In this document: piece by piece, positions 52,444 to 61,861 of the stretch
Numbering within the stretch: the stretch's first letter is position 1
How the letters are laid out: each line of letters starts with the position of its first letter
Source of the DNA: Clostridia bacterium
GTDB taxonomy: Bacteria > Bacillota > Clostridia > Lachnospirales > Lachnospiraceae
DNA length: 64,000 nt
Assembly (NCBI GenBank): GCA_910574475.1
Contig: CAJTAT010000004.1
Location: 1 to 64,000, forward strand
Direction: 5' to 3'
Notes under the pieces: model-generated
What the model was told of the DNA's origin: nothing
The model's input: only the letters and a program-made list of their open reading frames with translations
Databases searched by the model: none
Made by a program: the position numbers and the translations under genes

Positions 52444-52916
52444 CCATTTTTTGTATATTTCATGCAATCCAGGTGCCATTCCGGCTCCAAAGCACGATCC
52501 GGCCTCTTGACCTCAGAGATATCTTTTACTTCGATATTTTTCAAAAAACGCAGCTCCCAGGCGGAGGCCATATCATGATCCGGATTTTCGCTGCGGATTT
52601 CCAAAAGCTTTTTTGTAAACAGCGGACCTGCAATATGGCAACGGTACACGCATGCCTCCATCCCCATGATTTCTTTTCCGGTCTTTAAGATCATCTGAAC
52701 CGGCCGGTCAAACCAGAGAGCAGCCACCAGTGCCCTGCCAAAATCTGTGTGTTCCTCTTCCAGAGCAAGGGCAAGAACACGTCCATCAAAACTGTCCAGA
52801 GACGGGCAGAAAAATGTTTGACTGTCCGGGAACCGAATATATTTTTTAGTATTTGTATCTGACAATGGCGACAGCCATCTATCTGGCAGTTCTAAGCCTT
52901 TCCACATCTCTCCCAT
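52440..52916 (-). CDS. unknown protein of the TPP-riboswitch operon
   Basis: A 158-residue soluble protein that I do not recognise. It has no signal peptide or membrane helix. Visible blocks are PDSQTFFCPSLDSFDGRVLALALEEEH, AALWFDRPVQMILKTG and EVKRPDRALEPEWHLDC. It overlaps the radical-SAM-like gene stop by one base (TAATG) and closes the ykoFEDC operon. A partner, specificity or maturation role for the radical-SAM-like enzyme is suggested only by this coupling. Confidence 0.7.
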   Translation of the reverse strand: MGEMWKGLELPDRWLSPLSDTNTKKYIRFPDSQTFFCPSLDSFDGRVLALALEEEHTDFGRALVAALWFDRPVQMILKTGKEIMGMEACVYRCHIAGPLFTKKLLEIRSENPDHDMASAWELRFLKNIEVKDISEVKRPDRALEPEWHLDCMKYTKNG

Positions 52917-54145
52917 TATACGTCTAACCTTTCTAAATCACTGTCTGGATGATTTCCACAGTGTTTATAATCATCATTTGTTGAAATAAGTCCATAGCTT
53001 TTGCGTATTTCATGAAACCCTTTCGCCAGACGGACATAGTAGGAAAGAGATGGCATGGGCTGAAAGCCCAGACGGGACGCCCGGTGGGGACGCCAGATGG
53101 TGCTCAGGCAGATGACGCCATTTTTTGCAAAGAATTCACAGCCCTCAAAGTTCGATTTAATTGCCTCATCCTCAGTCTTGAATCCATAGGGTCTGGCCAG
53201 CTCTGCTCCAGCTACCACCTGGGTACAGACTTTTCCCTTTCCAAAAATCTCAACGGCATCCAGGGTTCGGCGAATCCATTCCTCATAGCCAATCCATTTT
53301 TCCTTTCCCGGACAAAGAGTCTGGAATAAGTGTTTATCCCAAACCTCAATGTTTGGACAATAGCTGGTCAGTCCTGTCTCTTCATAGATGCGCTTTAAAG
53401 CCTGATGTGGATATGCAGGAGCCATTAATTGGCTGGAAAACCGACCTTGAAAATTGCGCCCCACTGCCTGAAGGACCCGAATATAGCGCTCTATCTCTAC
53501 AGAAAAGGGCGGTTCCCCGCTAAAATCCGTTCCCCCGGACAAATAGATTTCTGAAAATCGTCCCGGCTCCTTCAGAGCCTCCCTTACCGTTTCATAGATT
53601 TCCTCACAATCCACTTCGCCTAAGCTATATCTCCCTGTGAAAAAAGCGCAGAAATGACATTGGTCTTTGCCCTCCCACAGACGACATTTTTGAAAAGCCG
53701 TGAAAATCAGTTTCTGAGCCCTGGCGTCAGCCACCGCCTCCATCGGCGTTCCCTTGCTGGTGATCTTTCCAAAAAAATCCGGCCGGGGAACAAAATCCAC
53801 TGTATCAATGATCCCATCTTCATCTCTGAGCAAAAACTCTCCCTGTTCGTCATCCCAGTCTATCTGATATGGATTCTCATAGGTTTCACCATAATTAATA
53901 TATACATAAGTGGCGTCTCTCAATAAAATCCCTCCGGGCATCACTTTATTCGCAGGCCTTCCATCGAATTGAATCGCAAAGGGTTCCAGCTTTCCAAAGC
54001 AATAGTCCGGCTCCTGCAGCCGATCTAGAGCTGTCTCTGTGAGCACAGCTCCATACCACACCATACTTATTTTTAATAGAACAAAGGGTGATAAATCAGG
54101 GTAAGTCCTACAGAGTTTTTCCCACTCTTCTCGTTTTTTCTTCAT
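52916..54145 (-). CDS. radical-SAM-like protein with unusual CX8CX2C cluster motif
   Basis: A 409-residue protein with an iron-sulphur-type cysteine set, Cys154-x8-Cys163-x2-Cys166, in CRLWEGKDQCHFCAFF. The aromatic residue and CxxC end resemble radical SAM enzymes, followed by IYLSGGTDFSGEPP, a GGE/GG-type SAM region, and later TIM-barrel-like blocks. Classical members have Cx3Cx2C, so the first gap is five residues longer. The start at 54145 has AGGAG six bases upstream. It is fifth in the TPP-riboswitch operon, 31 bases after ykoC. A role in making or altering a thiamine precursor is inferred. Whether it cleaves SAM is not shown. Confidence 0.75.
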   Translation of the reverse strand: MKKKREEWEKLCRTYPDLSPFVLLKISMVWYGAVLTETALDRLQEPDYCFGKLEPFAIQFDGRPANKVMPGGILLRDATYVYINYGETYENPYQIDWDDEQGEFLLRDEDGIIDTVDFVPRPDFFGKITSKGTPMEAVADARAQKLIFTAFQKCRLWEGKDQCHFCAFFTGRYSLGEVDCEEIYETVREALKEPGRFSEIYLSGGTDFSGEPPFSVEIERYIRVLQAVGRNFQGRFSSQLMAPAYPHQALKRIYEETGLTSYCPNIEVWDKHLFQTLCPGKEKWIGYEEWIRRTLDAVEIFGKGKVCTQVVAGAELARPYGFKTEDEAIKSNFEGCEFFAKNGVICLSTIWRPHRASRLGFQPMPSLSYYVRLAKGFHEIRKSYGLISTNDDYKHCGNHPDSDLERLDV

Positions 54146-54176
54146 AATTTTCTCCTGTATTAATACGCTGTTATTT

Positions 54177-54893
54177 CTAGACAAATATCAGCCCCACGAT
54201 AATCAACCCATTCACCCCAAACAAAAATGCAAAATCCACCCAGCGCAATGTTACCTGAAATGCCACTGCCCTGGGCACCTGTTCTTCAAATCCCCGGGAC
54301 TCCATAGCCATAGCCAGGCTTTCCGAGCGCTCCATAGCCTGTACCAGCATAGGGAAAAGGCGCTTCGTGGAGATTGGCCCCGCCTTCACTCCCCGGACTT
54401 TGAGTGCGGCTCCCACAATCCCGTACTCTTCCCGCACCACCGGGAAAAAATGATAGGCAGCCAGAATTCCATAGGCAAATTTGGGCGGCAGATGAAACTG
54501 CTGCATCAGACTCATAATGAGCTCAAAAGCATTTGAGGTAAATGCATACAGCATACCCAGACTTCCATAAGCCAGAATTCGGGAAGAAAGCTGCATGGCT
54601 GTGGTCAAATTGCTGGCGTAGAGGGTTCTCTGGCCAAAGACTGTCACCTCCACCCCCTGAGTGCCTCCCTCTGCTCCAAAACACAAGCCTGCTGTAAACA
54701 TTCCAAGGGCCGCCAGAAAAAAGGGAAAGAGGCCCAACAGCAGTCGTTTCCGGTTAACTCCTGGCGTACAGAAGGTAACAATGAGGCAAACAGCAGTTAT
54801 CAACAGATTCAGCCTCACATGAAAAGTCGCTGATAATAAAAGTGAAGCTATCATCAAACTTAATAATTTATATCCAGGATTCAAATGTTTCAT
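54177..54893 (-). CDS. ykoC: ECF transporter T component (YkoC type)
   Basis: A 238-residue membrane protein with about five helices. The family helix in the coupling region is ALKVRGVKAGPIS and ESLAMAMESRGFEEQVP, with the typical ARG-like contact motifs for the ATPases. The start is ATG at 54893 with GAGGAG upstream. It is 14 bases after the double-ATPase gene and belongs to the dedicated thiamine/HMP importer with YkoE, YkoD and YkoF. Confidence 0.9.
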   Translation of the reverse strand: MKHLNPGYKLLSLMIASLLLSATFHVRLNLLITAVCLIVTFCTPGVNRKRLLLGLFPFFLAALGMFTAGLCFGAEGGTQGVEVTVFGQRTLYASNLTTAMQLSSRILAYGSLGMLYAFTSNAFELIMSLMQQFHLPPKFAYGILAAYHFFPVVREEYGIVGAALKVRGVKAGPISTKRLFPMLVQAMERSESLAMAMESRGFEEQVPRAVAFQVTLRWVDFAFLFGVNGLIIVGLIFV

Positions 54894-54907
54894 AAAATAA
54901 ATACTCC

Positions 54908-56323
54908 TCACAGTGGACGCAGTTTTCCCTCTTCCAGCAACAGCATTTGATTGGAACAAGCCTTTGCCAGCGCCAAATCATGGGTGGCCATCACGACCGT
55001 AAGCCCCTGGGCCACACGCCGCTCCAAAAGCTCCAGAATAAATCGGGTAGAGCGCTCATCCTGTGCATAGGTAGGTTCATCCAGAAGCATCAGCGGACAA
55101 TCTCCTGCCAGCATAGCAAGCAGAGCCAGACGCCGCTGTTGTCCCTGGCTCAGGGCATAGGGCGACTGCTCTTTCCACTCTAAAAGTCCAAATTCCACTA
55201 GAAAACTCTCTGTCTCTTCTTTTAATTTTTCTTGTGTTTCCTTTGGTTTTGCCACCCGCAGCGTCATTAAGATCTCTTCCTCCACAGACAGGCTCAGAAA
55301 CTGAAAGCGGGGGTTCTGGAATACAAGTCCGGCCCTCCCTCCTATCAGAAGCTTTCCCCGGCAGCGCCCGATCCCGGCTATCGTCTGAAGCAATGTGGTC
55401 TTTCCACTTCCGCAGCTTCCCACCAGGGACGTCACACTTCCCTGAGCCATCTCAAAAGTAAGATTCGACAAAAAAGGCTTTCGGTCGTGGAAGAGGGTCA
55501 AATTCTCTGCCTGTACCATTGGCTTTGCTCCCTGCAAAATCTCAGGCGGGTGCTTGTCTTTCAGCCAACTGTCATCATAAAATAAACCACGTGCAGTAAA
55601 CTCCTCCCGCTTTTTCCAGATCTCTTCTGGGGTGATTGCTGCCTCATCCAAAGATCCTGTCTTTTCAAAGAGAATAATCCTGGACAGGAATGGCTTCCAC
55701 CAGTCCAGACGATGATCCACTACCAAAAGGGTCAGTCCCTGCTCATTCATACGCCTCAATAAATCCGAGAGAGAAGCGCAAGCCTCTTTATCCAGATTGG
55801 CAAAAGGCTCATCGAGAATCAGCATGTTTGCCCCTGTAGCCAGGGCTGTACAGAGAGCCAGCTTCTGCTTCATTCCACCAGAAAGAGTGTAAATAGGGCT
55901 TTCCGCCGCATGGGATAACTCTGCAAGAGACAATAGTTCTTCTGTCCTCCCCTGCAAATTCCCCTCATAGTTTATATTTTCCAGGGCAAACAATACCTCA
56001 TGAGCCACCCGGTCCATACAAAACTGATTGTCTGGATTCTGAAAGAGAATCGATACTGTCTGGGACCGCTTTGAAGGACCGTAGGAGGATAGATTTTCTC
56101 CTTCTAATAAAATTTCTCCTTCTAATTCTCCTGCATACTCCGGGTAGAGCCCGGCGAGGCAGTAAGCCAGGGTGCTCTTTCCGCAGCCGGAAGGCCCCAT
56201 GAGCAAAACCGCCTCTCCTTTCTTCACTGTCAAAGACAGATCCGAAAATACAGGTTCTTTTCCCATAGCATAACGAAAGCTCAGATTTTTGCAGGAAATC
56301 ATCTCTTCTTCTCTATGACTCAT
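54908..56323 (-). CDS. ykoD: ECF transporter double ATPase (YkoD type)
   Basis: A 471-residue protein with two ABC ATPase halves in one chain. The first has Walker A GPSGCGKST (about 43-51), LSGGMKQKLAL and LILDEPFANLD. The second has GSCGSGKTT, SLSQGQQRRLALLAML and LLDEPTYAQDE. The last Walker B differs slightly, as is common. It powers uptake by the S component YkoE with T component YkoC. The start at 56323 overlaps the ykoE stop; a second ATG at 56302 is possible. Confidence 0.92.
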   Translation of the reverse strand: MSHREEEMISCKNLSFRYAMGKEPVFSDLSLTVKKGEAVLLMGPSGCGKSTLAYCLAGLYPEYAGELEGEILLEGENLSSYGPSKRSQTVSILFQNPDNQFCMDRVAHEVLFALENINYEGNLQGRTEELLSLAELSHAAESPIYTLSGGMKQKLALCTALATGANMLILDEPFANLDKEACASLSDLLRRMNEQGLTLLVVDHRLDWWKPFLSRIILFEKTGSLDEAAITPEEIWKKREEFTARGLFYDDSWLKDKHPPEILQGAKPMVQAENLTLFHDRKPFLSNLTFEMAQGSVTSLVGSCGSGKTTLLQTIAGIGRCRGKLLIGGRAGLVFQNPRFQFLSLSVEEEILMTLRVAKPKETQEKLKEETESFLVEFGLLEWKEQSPYALSQGQQRRLALLAMLAGDCPLMLLDEPTYAQDERSTRFILELLERRVAQGLTVVMATHDLALAKACSNQMLLLEEGKLRPL

Positions 56324-56906
56324 GGCTGCGCCCCAGCTCATACCCTTTCAGCAAACCGGTTTTAGCCAATCCGTCGCCGATGAGCTTACAGATCAATCCC
56401 GAGAAAATCAGAGAACTTACCAGGCGGATACAGAACAGAAGAATCAAAAACGGTATACTGAACTTTCCATAACCAGATCGCACAAAGCTCCACAGAAAGC
56501 TGGTGATACAGCTTCCCACAGAAGCCAGATACATCACTTTTCCGTCAAAGTTTCTGTATTTGCAGGATGCAAATACGAGCTCCGCACCTGCTCCCTGAAT
56601 AATCCCGGCCACGATGACAATGGGCCCAAACCAGTTTCCCAGTAGAACCTCTATCACAGAGGCAATTACCTCTGCGAGAATCGCCACACCCGGTTTTTGC
56701 AGAATATATCCTGCCAGAGTAGCAGCCATAAACCACACGCCGAACACGATCTCATTTCCCAGAGGGGAAAGGCCCGCCGGTGTCAGCGCTGTTGCAATAA
56801 AAGAAGCCAGATAAACAGCAGCCAAATATGCCACTCCGAATACAATACAAATCATAGCAACAAGAATGATCTCTTTTAATTTCCATACGTTCTTTTTCTT
56901 TTCCAT
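56313..56906 (-). CDS. ykoE: thiamine/HMP ECF transporter S component (YkoE type)
   Basis: A 197-residue membrane protein with about five or six helices, YkoE family. Blocks are IILVAMICIVFGVAYLAAVYL, GNEIVFGVWFMAATLAGYIL and EVLLGNWFGPIVIVAGIIQGAGAELVF. It binds thiamine or its HMP precursor. The start has GAGGAG upstream, and only three bases separate it from the ykoF stop, so translation is coupled. A TPP riboswitch upstream supports the substrate. Confidence 0.93.
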   Translation of the reverse strand: MEKKKNVWKLKEIILVAMICIVFGVAYLAAVYLASFIATALTPAGLSPLGNEIVFGVWFMAATLAGYILQKPGVAILAEVIASVIEVLLGNWFGPIVIVAGIIQGAGAELVFASCKYRNFDGKVMYLASVGSCITSFLWSFVRSGYGKFSIPFLILLFCIRLVSSLIFSGLICKLIGDGLAKTGLLKGYELGRSHES

Positions 56907-56909
56907 TTT

Positions 56910-57548
56910 TTACTCCTCATTGGTAGGACTGTTCACAGATAATGTAAAATGCAAAATATAGTGGGGTACAGACTGCTCCATAAGGCGACAGACAGACTCT
57001 AAATAGTCAAATACTGCGTGCACATCGCCGCAGATACGGGTGGCATAATGAATGGACACAGGATTTAAGCCTGCCTCTTCTGCCATCCTCCAGACCTTTG
57101 CAATCTCATCAATATAATTTTCTGTGGACATAGGATAGAGCGCCAGCTTACACAACACAGGAAAATGCTTGTCCTTAATCCCTGGCATATTGGGAAGGGG
57201 TTCTTCCCGGCCAAGAAGACTGTCTCCGTCTGTGTCTCCCGGGCACCCTTTGGAAAATTGCCCCTCCAGAGCCATATGTACATCCGAACGCCAGGCATGG
57301 ACAAAGATCCCCCGCACTGCGTCTGCCACATAAGACAGCTTTCCTCTGTATACGGTGGACAATGCATCCGACTGGCTCCATACAGCAGAAGTGTCTGTCT
57401 TTTCCAAAGCGCCTAAAATCACTGAGACAAAATCATTCGTCATAGGATACAGAGAAAAACGGCAGCCAGAAATATCAAGCTTCGTTCCTCTGCCTTCCCA
57501 GGGTAAATCTGTGCGGCTGCATCCACACCCACAATTCATTGTTTTCAT
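56910..57548 (-). CDS. ykoF: thiamine/HMP-binding protein YkoF
   Basis: A 212-residue protein with two repeats of a ferredoxin-like fold, the YkoF family, which binds thiamine or HMP. Both halves show the pair CRFSLYPMTNDFVSVILGAL and CKLALYPMSTENYIDEIAKV. A Cys/Gly-rich N-terminus (MNCGCGCSR) is unusual and may bind a metal. The start is taken at 57548 (MKTMNCG), with GGTGA upstream; 57560 is possible. It is the first gene after the TPP riboswitch and probably works with the YkoEDC importer. Confidence 0.9.
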   Translation of the reverse strand: MKTMNCGCGCSRTDLPWEGRGTKLDISGCRFSLYPMTNDFVSVILGALEKTDTSAVWSQSDALSTVYRGKLSYVADAVRGIFVHAWRSDVHMALEGQFSKGCPGDTDGDSLLGREEPLPNMPGIKDKHFPVLCKLALYPMSTENYIDEIAKVWRMAEEAGLNPVSIHYATRICGDVHAVFDYLESVCRLMEQSVPHYILHFTLSVNSPTNEE

Positions 57549-57597
57549 AAAAATCACCATTCCTTTCCAATTGAATAAGGAATCTCACCTGTGCAAA

Positions 57598-57642
57598 GAA
57601 AAAAGAAAAAGGATCCTTTTTCTCCGCGAAAAAAAGCATCCT
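57598..57642 (-). terminator. terminator of the TPP riboswitch
   Basis: On the minus strand AGGATGCTTTTTTTCGCGG and GAAAAAGGATCCT form a stem with one mismatch, followed by TTTTCTTTTTTC. It lies between the TPP aptamer and ykoF, as expected for transcription control. Confidence 0.75.
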
Positions 57643-57673
57643 GTGTTATCACTGCCCAATAGCAGTTCTGTCA

Positions 57674-57772
57674 CTTAGAATTACTTCCCTTCGCTGGTAC
57701 TAACCAGATCAGGTTCAAAGAGTCGGACATACGTCCTCTCAGCTCCGAAGAGTTCCCCTAGAATTCTAATTC
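57674..57772 (-). promoter_or_regulatory. TPP riboswitch (THI element)
   Basis: On the minus strand the thi-box pieces appear in order: GGGGAACTCTTCGGAGCTGAGAGGA, then CCGACTCTTTGAACCTGATCTGG, and GTTAGTACCAGCGAAGGGAA. The outer stem AGAATT/AATTCT is visible. It controls ykoFEDC and the two following genes. Confidence 0.97.
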
Positions 57773-57800
57773 TATATTCAATTATGTTTTCTACTTCTCT

Positions 57801-57829
57801 ACTATAATACCTTCCTAGAAAGTTGTCAA
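57801..57829 (-). promoter_or_regulatory. promoter of the TPP-riboswitch operon
   Basis: On the minus strand TTGACA (57824-57829) and TATAGT (57801-57806) are 17 bases apart. It overlaps the 3' end of truA (which stops at 57815). Confidence 0.8.
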
Positions 57830-58585
57830 TGAAGAATTTATTTTCAGTTCCTGATAATCCATTCCCACCAGTGTCAGCCCTCTGGCCGGAGCCGTAGGGC
57901 CTGCTTTCTGCCGATCTCTGGCCTCCAGCATAGAAGCAATCTCCTTGGGCTCATACGTGCCAAGCCCCACCTGAATCAGTGTGCCTGCAATAATCCTCAC
58001 CATGTTATAAAGAAATCCATTTCCCATAACACGAATCAGAATGAGTTCTCCCTCTTTCTCAACCTTCAGGCTATAGATTGTCCGCACGGTTGTCTCTGCC
58101 TGAGTGTGGATGCTGCAAAAACTTTTAAAGTCATGCTCCCCACACAAAAACGGGCAGGCAGCTCTCATTTTTTCCACATCCAGCTTTCTCCGAAAGAAAT
58201 AAGAGTTCAAACGAAGATTGGGAAGTTCAAACTCTCTGTTCAAAATGCGATATTCATACATTTTTGTACAGGCTGCTTTTCGAGGGTGAAAATCCTCCGC
58301 CACAGAAAAGGATTTCTGAATCCGAATGTCCTCTGGCAGCCGTCCATTCAATGCATACGAAATCTTTTCCGCAGGCATACGGGTATTTGTGTCAAAAACA
58401 GCCACATTTCCCAGAGCGTGGACACCGGAATCTGTGCGGCTGGCTCCAATCACCTGAATGGCCTCTCCAAAAAGGGCAGATAGTTCCCTGTTCAGCACTC
58501 CCTCTATAGTCTCCCCATTATTTTGTACCTGCCAGCCACAATAATTGGTGCCGTCATAGGCCACCATCAACAATACCCGCATCAT
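57815..58585 (-). CDS. truA: tRNA pseudouridine synthase A
   Basis: A 256-residue pseudouridine synthase acting on positions 38-40 of tRNA anticodon stems. The catalytic Asp52 is in ASRTDSGVHA, and the end motif GNGFLYNMVRIIAGTLIQVG is present. The start is ATG at 58585 or 58582 (ATGATG) and overlaps the ecfT stop. It is the last gene of the ecfA1-ecfA2-ecfT-truA unit. Confidence 0.97.
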   Translation of the reverse strand: MMRVLLMVAYDGTNYCGWQVQNNGETIEGVLNRELSALFGEAIQVIGASRTDSGVHALGNVAVFDTNTRMPAEKISYALNGRLPEDIRIQKSFSVAEDFHPRKAACTKMYEYRILNREFELPNLRLNSYFFRRKLDVEKMRAACPFLCGEHDFKSFCSIHTQAETTVRTIYSLKVEKEGELILIRVMGNGFLYNMVRIIAGTLIQVGLGTYEPKEIASMLEARDRQKAGPTAPARGLTLVGMDYQELKINSSLTTF

Positions 58586-59385
58586 AACACAATTCTCACT
58601 GCAATAATGACAGCCAGAAAAATCATTACTGTTCCGTAGGCAAGATAATCTCTTCTGGCGTATACAAGTGGTTTCATTTTCGTACGCCCCTCGCCGCCCC
58701 GATAACAGCGGGCTTCCATAGCCATAGCCAAATCATTGGCCCTGCGAAAGGCAGAGATAAACAATGGCACCAACAGTGGCACCAGACTTTTTGCCTTCTG
58801 AAGCAGATTGCCGCTCTCAAAATCTGCTCCCCTGGCAATCTGAGCTTTCATAATTTTATCTGTCTCCTCCAGCAGAATGGGAATAAACCGCAGAGCTATA
58901 GACATCATCATAGCGACTTCATGTACGGGCACATGCAGTTTTTTCAATGGCCCCAGCAGTCGCTCCATTCCATCTGTCAGATCATTGGGCGTAGTAGTCA
59001 GCGTCATCACGGAAGAACCCACAATCAGATAGACAAGGCGGATGGCCATAAAAATAGCTGTGCGCAATCCCTTGTCTGTGATCTGAAGCTTCCAGAAATG
59101 CACCAACACCCGATCTCCAGGAGTCAAAAATAGATTGAACACCACCGTGATCATCAAAATCAAAAAAATGGCTTTCAATCCACGGACCATAAATGGAAAG
59201 GGCACTTTGGATAAGCGTATGACTGACACCAAAAAAATAGTGGCAACCACATACCCCACCCAGCTATTTACTAAAAATAATGCCACCAAAAATGAAATCG
59301 TTGTTACCAGCTTCACCCTGGGATCCAGTTTATGAAGAATGGAATCTGCCGGGTAATACTGACCCAGCGTAATATCTCTTATCAT
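58582..59385 (-). CDS. ecfT: ECF transporter T component (shared module)
   Basis: A 267-residue membrane protein with about five helices. The coupling region carries IARGADFESGNLLQKAKSL and LAMAMEARCYRGGEGRT, the two Ala-Arg-Gly-type contact motifs with EcfA. The start is ATG at 59385. It is 23 bases after ecfA2 and overlaps truA by four bases. It serves several S components, including BioY (61.2 kb) and RibU (19.4 kb). Confidence 0.96.
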   Translation of the reverse strand: MIRDITLGQYYPADSILHKLDPRVKLVTTISFLVALFLVNSWVGYVVATIFLVSVIRLSKVPFPFMVRGLKAIFLILMITVVFNLFLTPGDRVLVHFWKLQITDKGLRTAIFMAIRLVYLIVGSSVMTLTTTPNDLTDGMERLLGPLKKLHVPVHEVAMMMSIALRFIPILLEETDKIMKAQIARGADFESGNLLQKAKSLVPLLVPLFISAFRRANDLAMAMEARCYRGGEGRTKMKPLVYARRDYLAYGTVMIFLAVIIAVRIVL

Positions 59386-59408
59386 CTCTTAATATTCCTT
59401 TGTCTGTA

Positions 59409-60263
59409 TCATAAGCGCCCTCTCAGGGATTTCAGAATCGTATCACGGGCTTCTTCAATGGTCGTGGCATCTTCGTCCACCGCAAACCCCTTTTCCTTCA
59501 GGGCATGCATCATGTAGGTCACTTGAGGCGCTGCAAGTCCCACTTCTTCCAGCTCTTTATAATGGCGGAACACCTCTCGGGGAGTATCATCATACATCAC
59601 TTCTCCCTGGTTCATCACTACAATCCGCCCCACGTATTTTGCCACATCCTCCATACTGTGAGAGACAAGTACAATCGTGATCTTCTTTTCTCTGTGCAAT
59701 GCGCTAATCTGATCTAAGATCTCATCCCGCCCCTTGGGATCAAGCCCTGCTGTAGGCTCATCCAGAATTAGCACCTCCGGCTCCATGGCCAATACACCGG
59801 CAATGGCTGCCCGGCGCTTCTGGCCTCCTGAAAGCTCAAAAGGCGATTGCTTATAAAATTCTTCCGACAACCCTACCATTTGCAGAGCTTCTTTTGCCCG
59901 CTCTTCTGCCTCTTCTCTGGAAAGCCCCTGGTTTTTGGGGCCAAAGCATACATCACTCAATACATCCACTTCAAAAAGCTGATGTTCTGGATATTGGAAC
60001 ACCAGCCCTACCCGGCTTCGAAGCTTCTTCATATCATAGCCATGAGCATAAATATCTTCTCCATGAAAATAGACATGGCCGTCGGTGGCCTTCACCAATC
60101 CATTCAAATGCTGCACCAGTGTAGATTTACCTGAACCTGTATGACCGATCAGGCCGATAAATTCCCCCTGGCCAATCTCCAGATTCACATCCCGCAGAGC
60201 ATGAATCTCATAGGCTGTCTCTGGGCTGTATATATAATTCACATGTTCTAGCTTAATCGACAT
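59409..60263 (-). CDS. ecfA2: ECF transporter ATPase EcfA2
   Basis: A 284-residue ABC ATPase. Walker A is [10 protein letters not shown] at about 35-44, the signature is [13 protein letters not shown] and Walker B is [15 protein letters not shown]. Its start overlaps the ecfA1 end by 16 bases. It pairs with EcfA1 to power the shared ECF module. Confidence 0.97.
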   Translation of the reverse strand: MSIKLEHVNYIYSPETAYEIHALRDVNLEIGQGEFIGLIGHTGSGKSTLVQHLNGLVKATDGHVYFHGEDIYAHGYDMKKLRSRVGLVFQYPEHQLFEVDVLSDVCFGPKNQGLSREEAEERAKEALQMVGLSEEFYKQSPFELSGGQKRRAAIAGVLAMEPEVLILDEPTAGLDPKGRDEILDQISALHREKKITIVLVSHSMEDVAKYVGRIVVMNQGEVMYDDTPREVFRHYKELEEVGLAAPQVTYMMHALKEKGFAVDEDATTIEEARDTILKSLRGRL

Positions 60264-61129
60264 AGTTCTTCCACCAACTCTTCTCTGGTCAGAATTCCGT
60301 CCGGCAATTTTACCCCTGCCTTCTTCAATTCATAAGCCAAAAGTGTGGCCTGAGGCACATCCAGACGATAGGACTTTAACTTCTCCACCTGAGAAAAGAT
60401 TTCCCTGGGCGTTCCTTTCATGACAATTCTACCCTGATCCATGACAATGACCTTATCGGCATAAATCACTTCTTCCATATAATGAGTAATCAGAATCACC
60501 GTGATCTCTTCCACATGATTCAGGGCGCGTACTGTACGGATGACTTCTCTGCGGCCGTTTGGGTCAAGCATAGCTGTGGGCTCGTCCAGAACAATGCACT
60601 GTGGATGCATAGCAACCACACCTGCTATAGCTACCCTCTGCTTTTGCCCACCGGAAAGCTTATTGGGCGAATGATGCCTGTATTTCAGCATCTTTACAGC
60701 CTTCAGGCTTTCTTCAACTCTCTCCCAGATCTCCTTTGTAGGCACACCCATGTTTTCCGGGCCAAAACCCACATCCTCTTCCACTACGGTACCGATAATC
60801 TGATTGTCTGGATTCTGAAAGACCATACCAGCGCTCTGACGGACCTCCCAGATATTTTCTTCCTCTTTGGTGTCCTTCCCATCCACCCACATAGTGCCTC
60901 CTGTAGGTGTCAAAATCGCGTTCATATGCTTGGCCAAAGTAGACTTTCCTGATCCATTGTGTCCCAGAATCGCCACAAAATCACCTTTTTTGATATCCAG
61001 GCTAACCTGGTCTACCGCACGGGTAACATCCGTCTCTCTGCCTTCCTCATCATACCTGGTGTATTCATATACTAAACTATCAGCCTGAATCATTTTGCTG
61101 TCCTGTGCGCTCTCTCTTTCTTCTTCCAT
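60248..61129 (-). CDS. ecfA1: ECF transporter ATPase EcfA1
   Basis: A 293-residue ABC ATPase. Walker A is [13 protein letters not shown], the signature [13 protein letters not shown] and Walker [15 protein letters not shown]. The N-terminal start is uncertain: ATG at 61129 has a weak site, and ATG at 61093 (MIQADSL) is an alternative. It is the first gene of the module. In many relatives the ribosomal protein L17 gene precedes it, but here bioY does. Confidence 0.95.
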   Translation of the reverse strand: MEEERESAQDSKMIQADSLVYEYTRYDEEGRETDVTRAVDQVSLDIKKGDFVAILGHNGSGKSTLAKHMNAILTPTGGTMWVDGKDTKEEENIWEVRQSAGMVFQNPDNQIIGTVVEEDVGFGPENMGVPTKEIWERVEESLKAVKMLKYRHHSPNKLSGGQKQRVAIAGVVAMHPQCIVLDEPTAMLDPNGRREVIRTVRALNHVEEITVILITHYMEEVIYADKVIVMDQGRIVMKGTPREIFSQVEKLKSYRLDVPQATLLAYELKKAGVKLPDGILTREELVEELCRLS

Positions 61130-61233
61130 GAAACTTTCTATCTTTCTCTGGGTTATACTTTGTTACTACTTATCTTGGATATTTTGTCTTATTGTATAAT
61201 ATCTGTTGTCCTTTTGCAAGCACTTGTTCTCTG

Positions 61234-61818
61234 TCATTTGCTCTCCAGTAATCCTGTCCGCACCAGGGTACTGCGTATCTCTGGTCCCACAGCCGCAGTA
61301 ATCACAATTTTAGCCAAATCTCCTGGTATAAAGGGTATCACACCTGCCGCCAAAGCCGCCGAAAGCGCCATATTGGCCATATAAGCAAGCCAGGCTGTTC
61401 CGAAGGCATAAGCAACCAGAGTACCCAGAATCATACCCAATACCTGCATGGCACGATCTTTTATTCCTTTGGTGGGAAATCGCTCAATAAAAATACCACA
61501 GATTAATGCCATCAGAATAAATCCAATCAAGTACCCGCCTGTTGGTCCTACAAGCTTGCCCAGACCTCCGCTGAAGCCAGAAAATACTGGGAGGCCCACA
61601 GTGCCCAGCAAAAGATAGATTAAATAGCTAATCGTACCGAATTTTGTGCCAAGAATAAAGATTGTGAAATAAATAGCAAGGTTTGTAAAGGAAATAGGGA
61701 CAGGGCTAAATGGGAGTGCTAGGGATGCCGGCCCCAAAATACAAGTAACTGCTGTCATAAGGCCGATTAGGGCCAATTGATAAATCGTTAGTTTTTTTAC
61801 TTTTACCATTGCGTGCAT
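61234..61818 (-). CDS. bioY: biotin ECF transporter S component BioY
   Basis: A 194-residue membrane protein of the BioY family with about six helices. The hallmark is KFGTISYLIYLLLGTVGLP, followed by GGLGKLVGPTGGYLIGF. The start is ATG at 61818 behind AGGAGG. It lies 43 bases after bioB on the same transcript and probably uses the EcfA1A2T module encoded next to it. Regulation by BirA is likely (see operator at 62906-62938). Confidence 0.96.
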   Translation of the reverse strand: MHAMVKVKKLTIYQLALIGLMTAVTCILGPASLALPFSPVPISFTNLAIYFTIFILGTKFGTISYLIYLLLGTVGLPVFSGFSGGLGKLVGPTGGYLIGFILMALICGIFIERFPTKGIKDRAMQVLGMILGTLVAYAFGTAWLAYMANMALSAALAAGVIPFIPGDLAKIVITAAVGPEIRSTLVRTGLLESK

Positions 61819-61861
61819 CGTTAGTTCCTCCTAATTTTGAAATATAAGTTCCATTTATATA

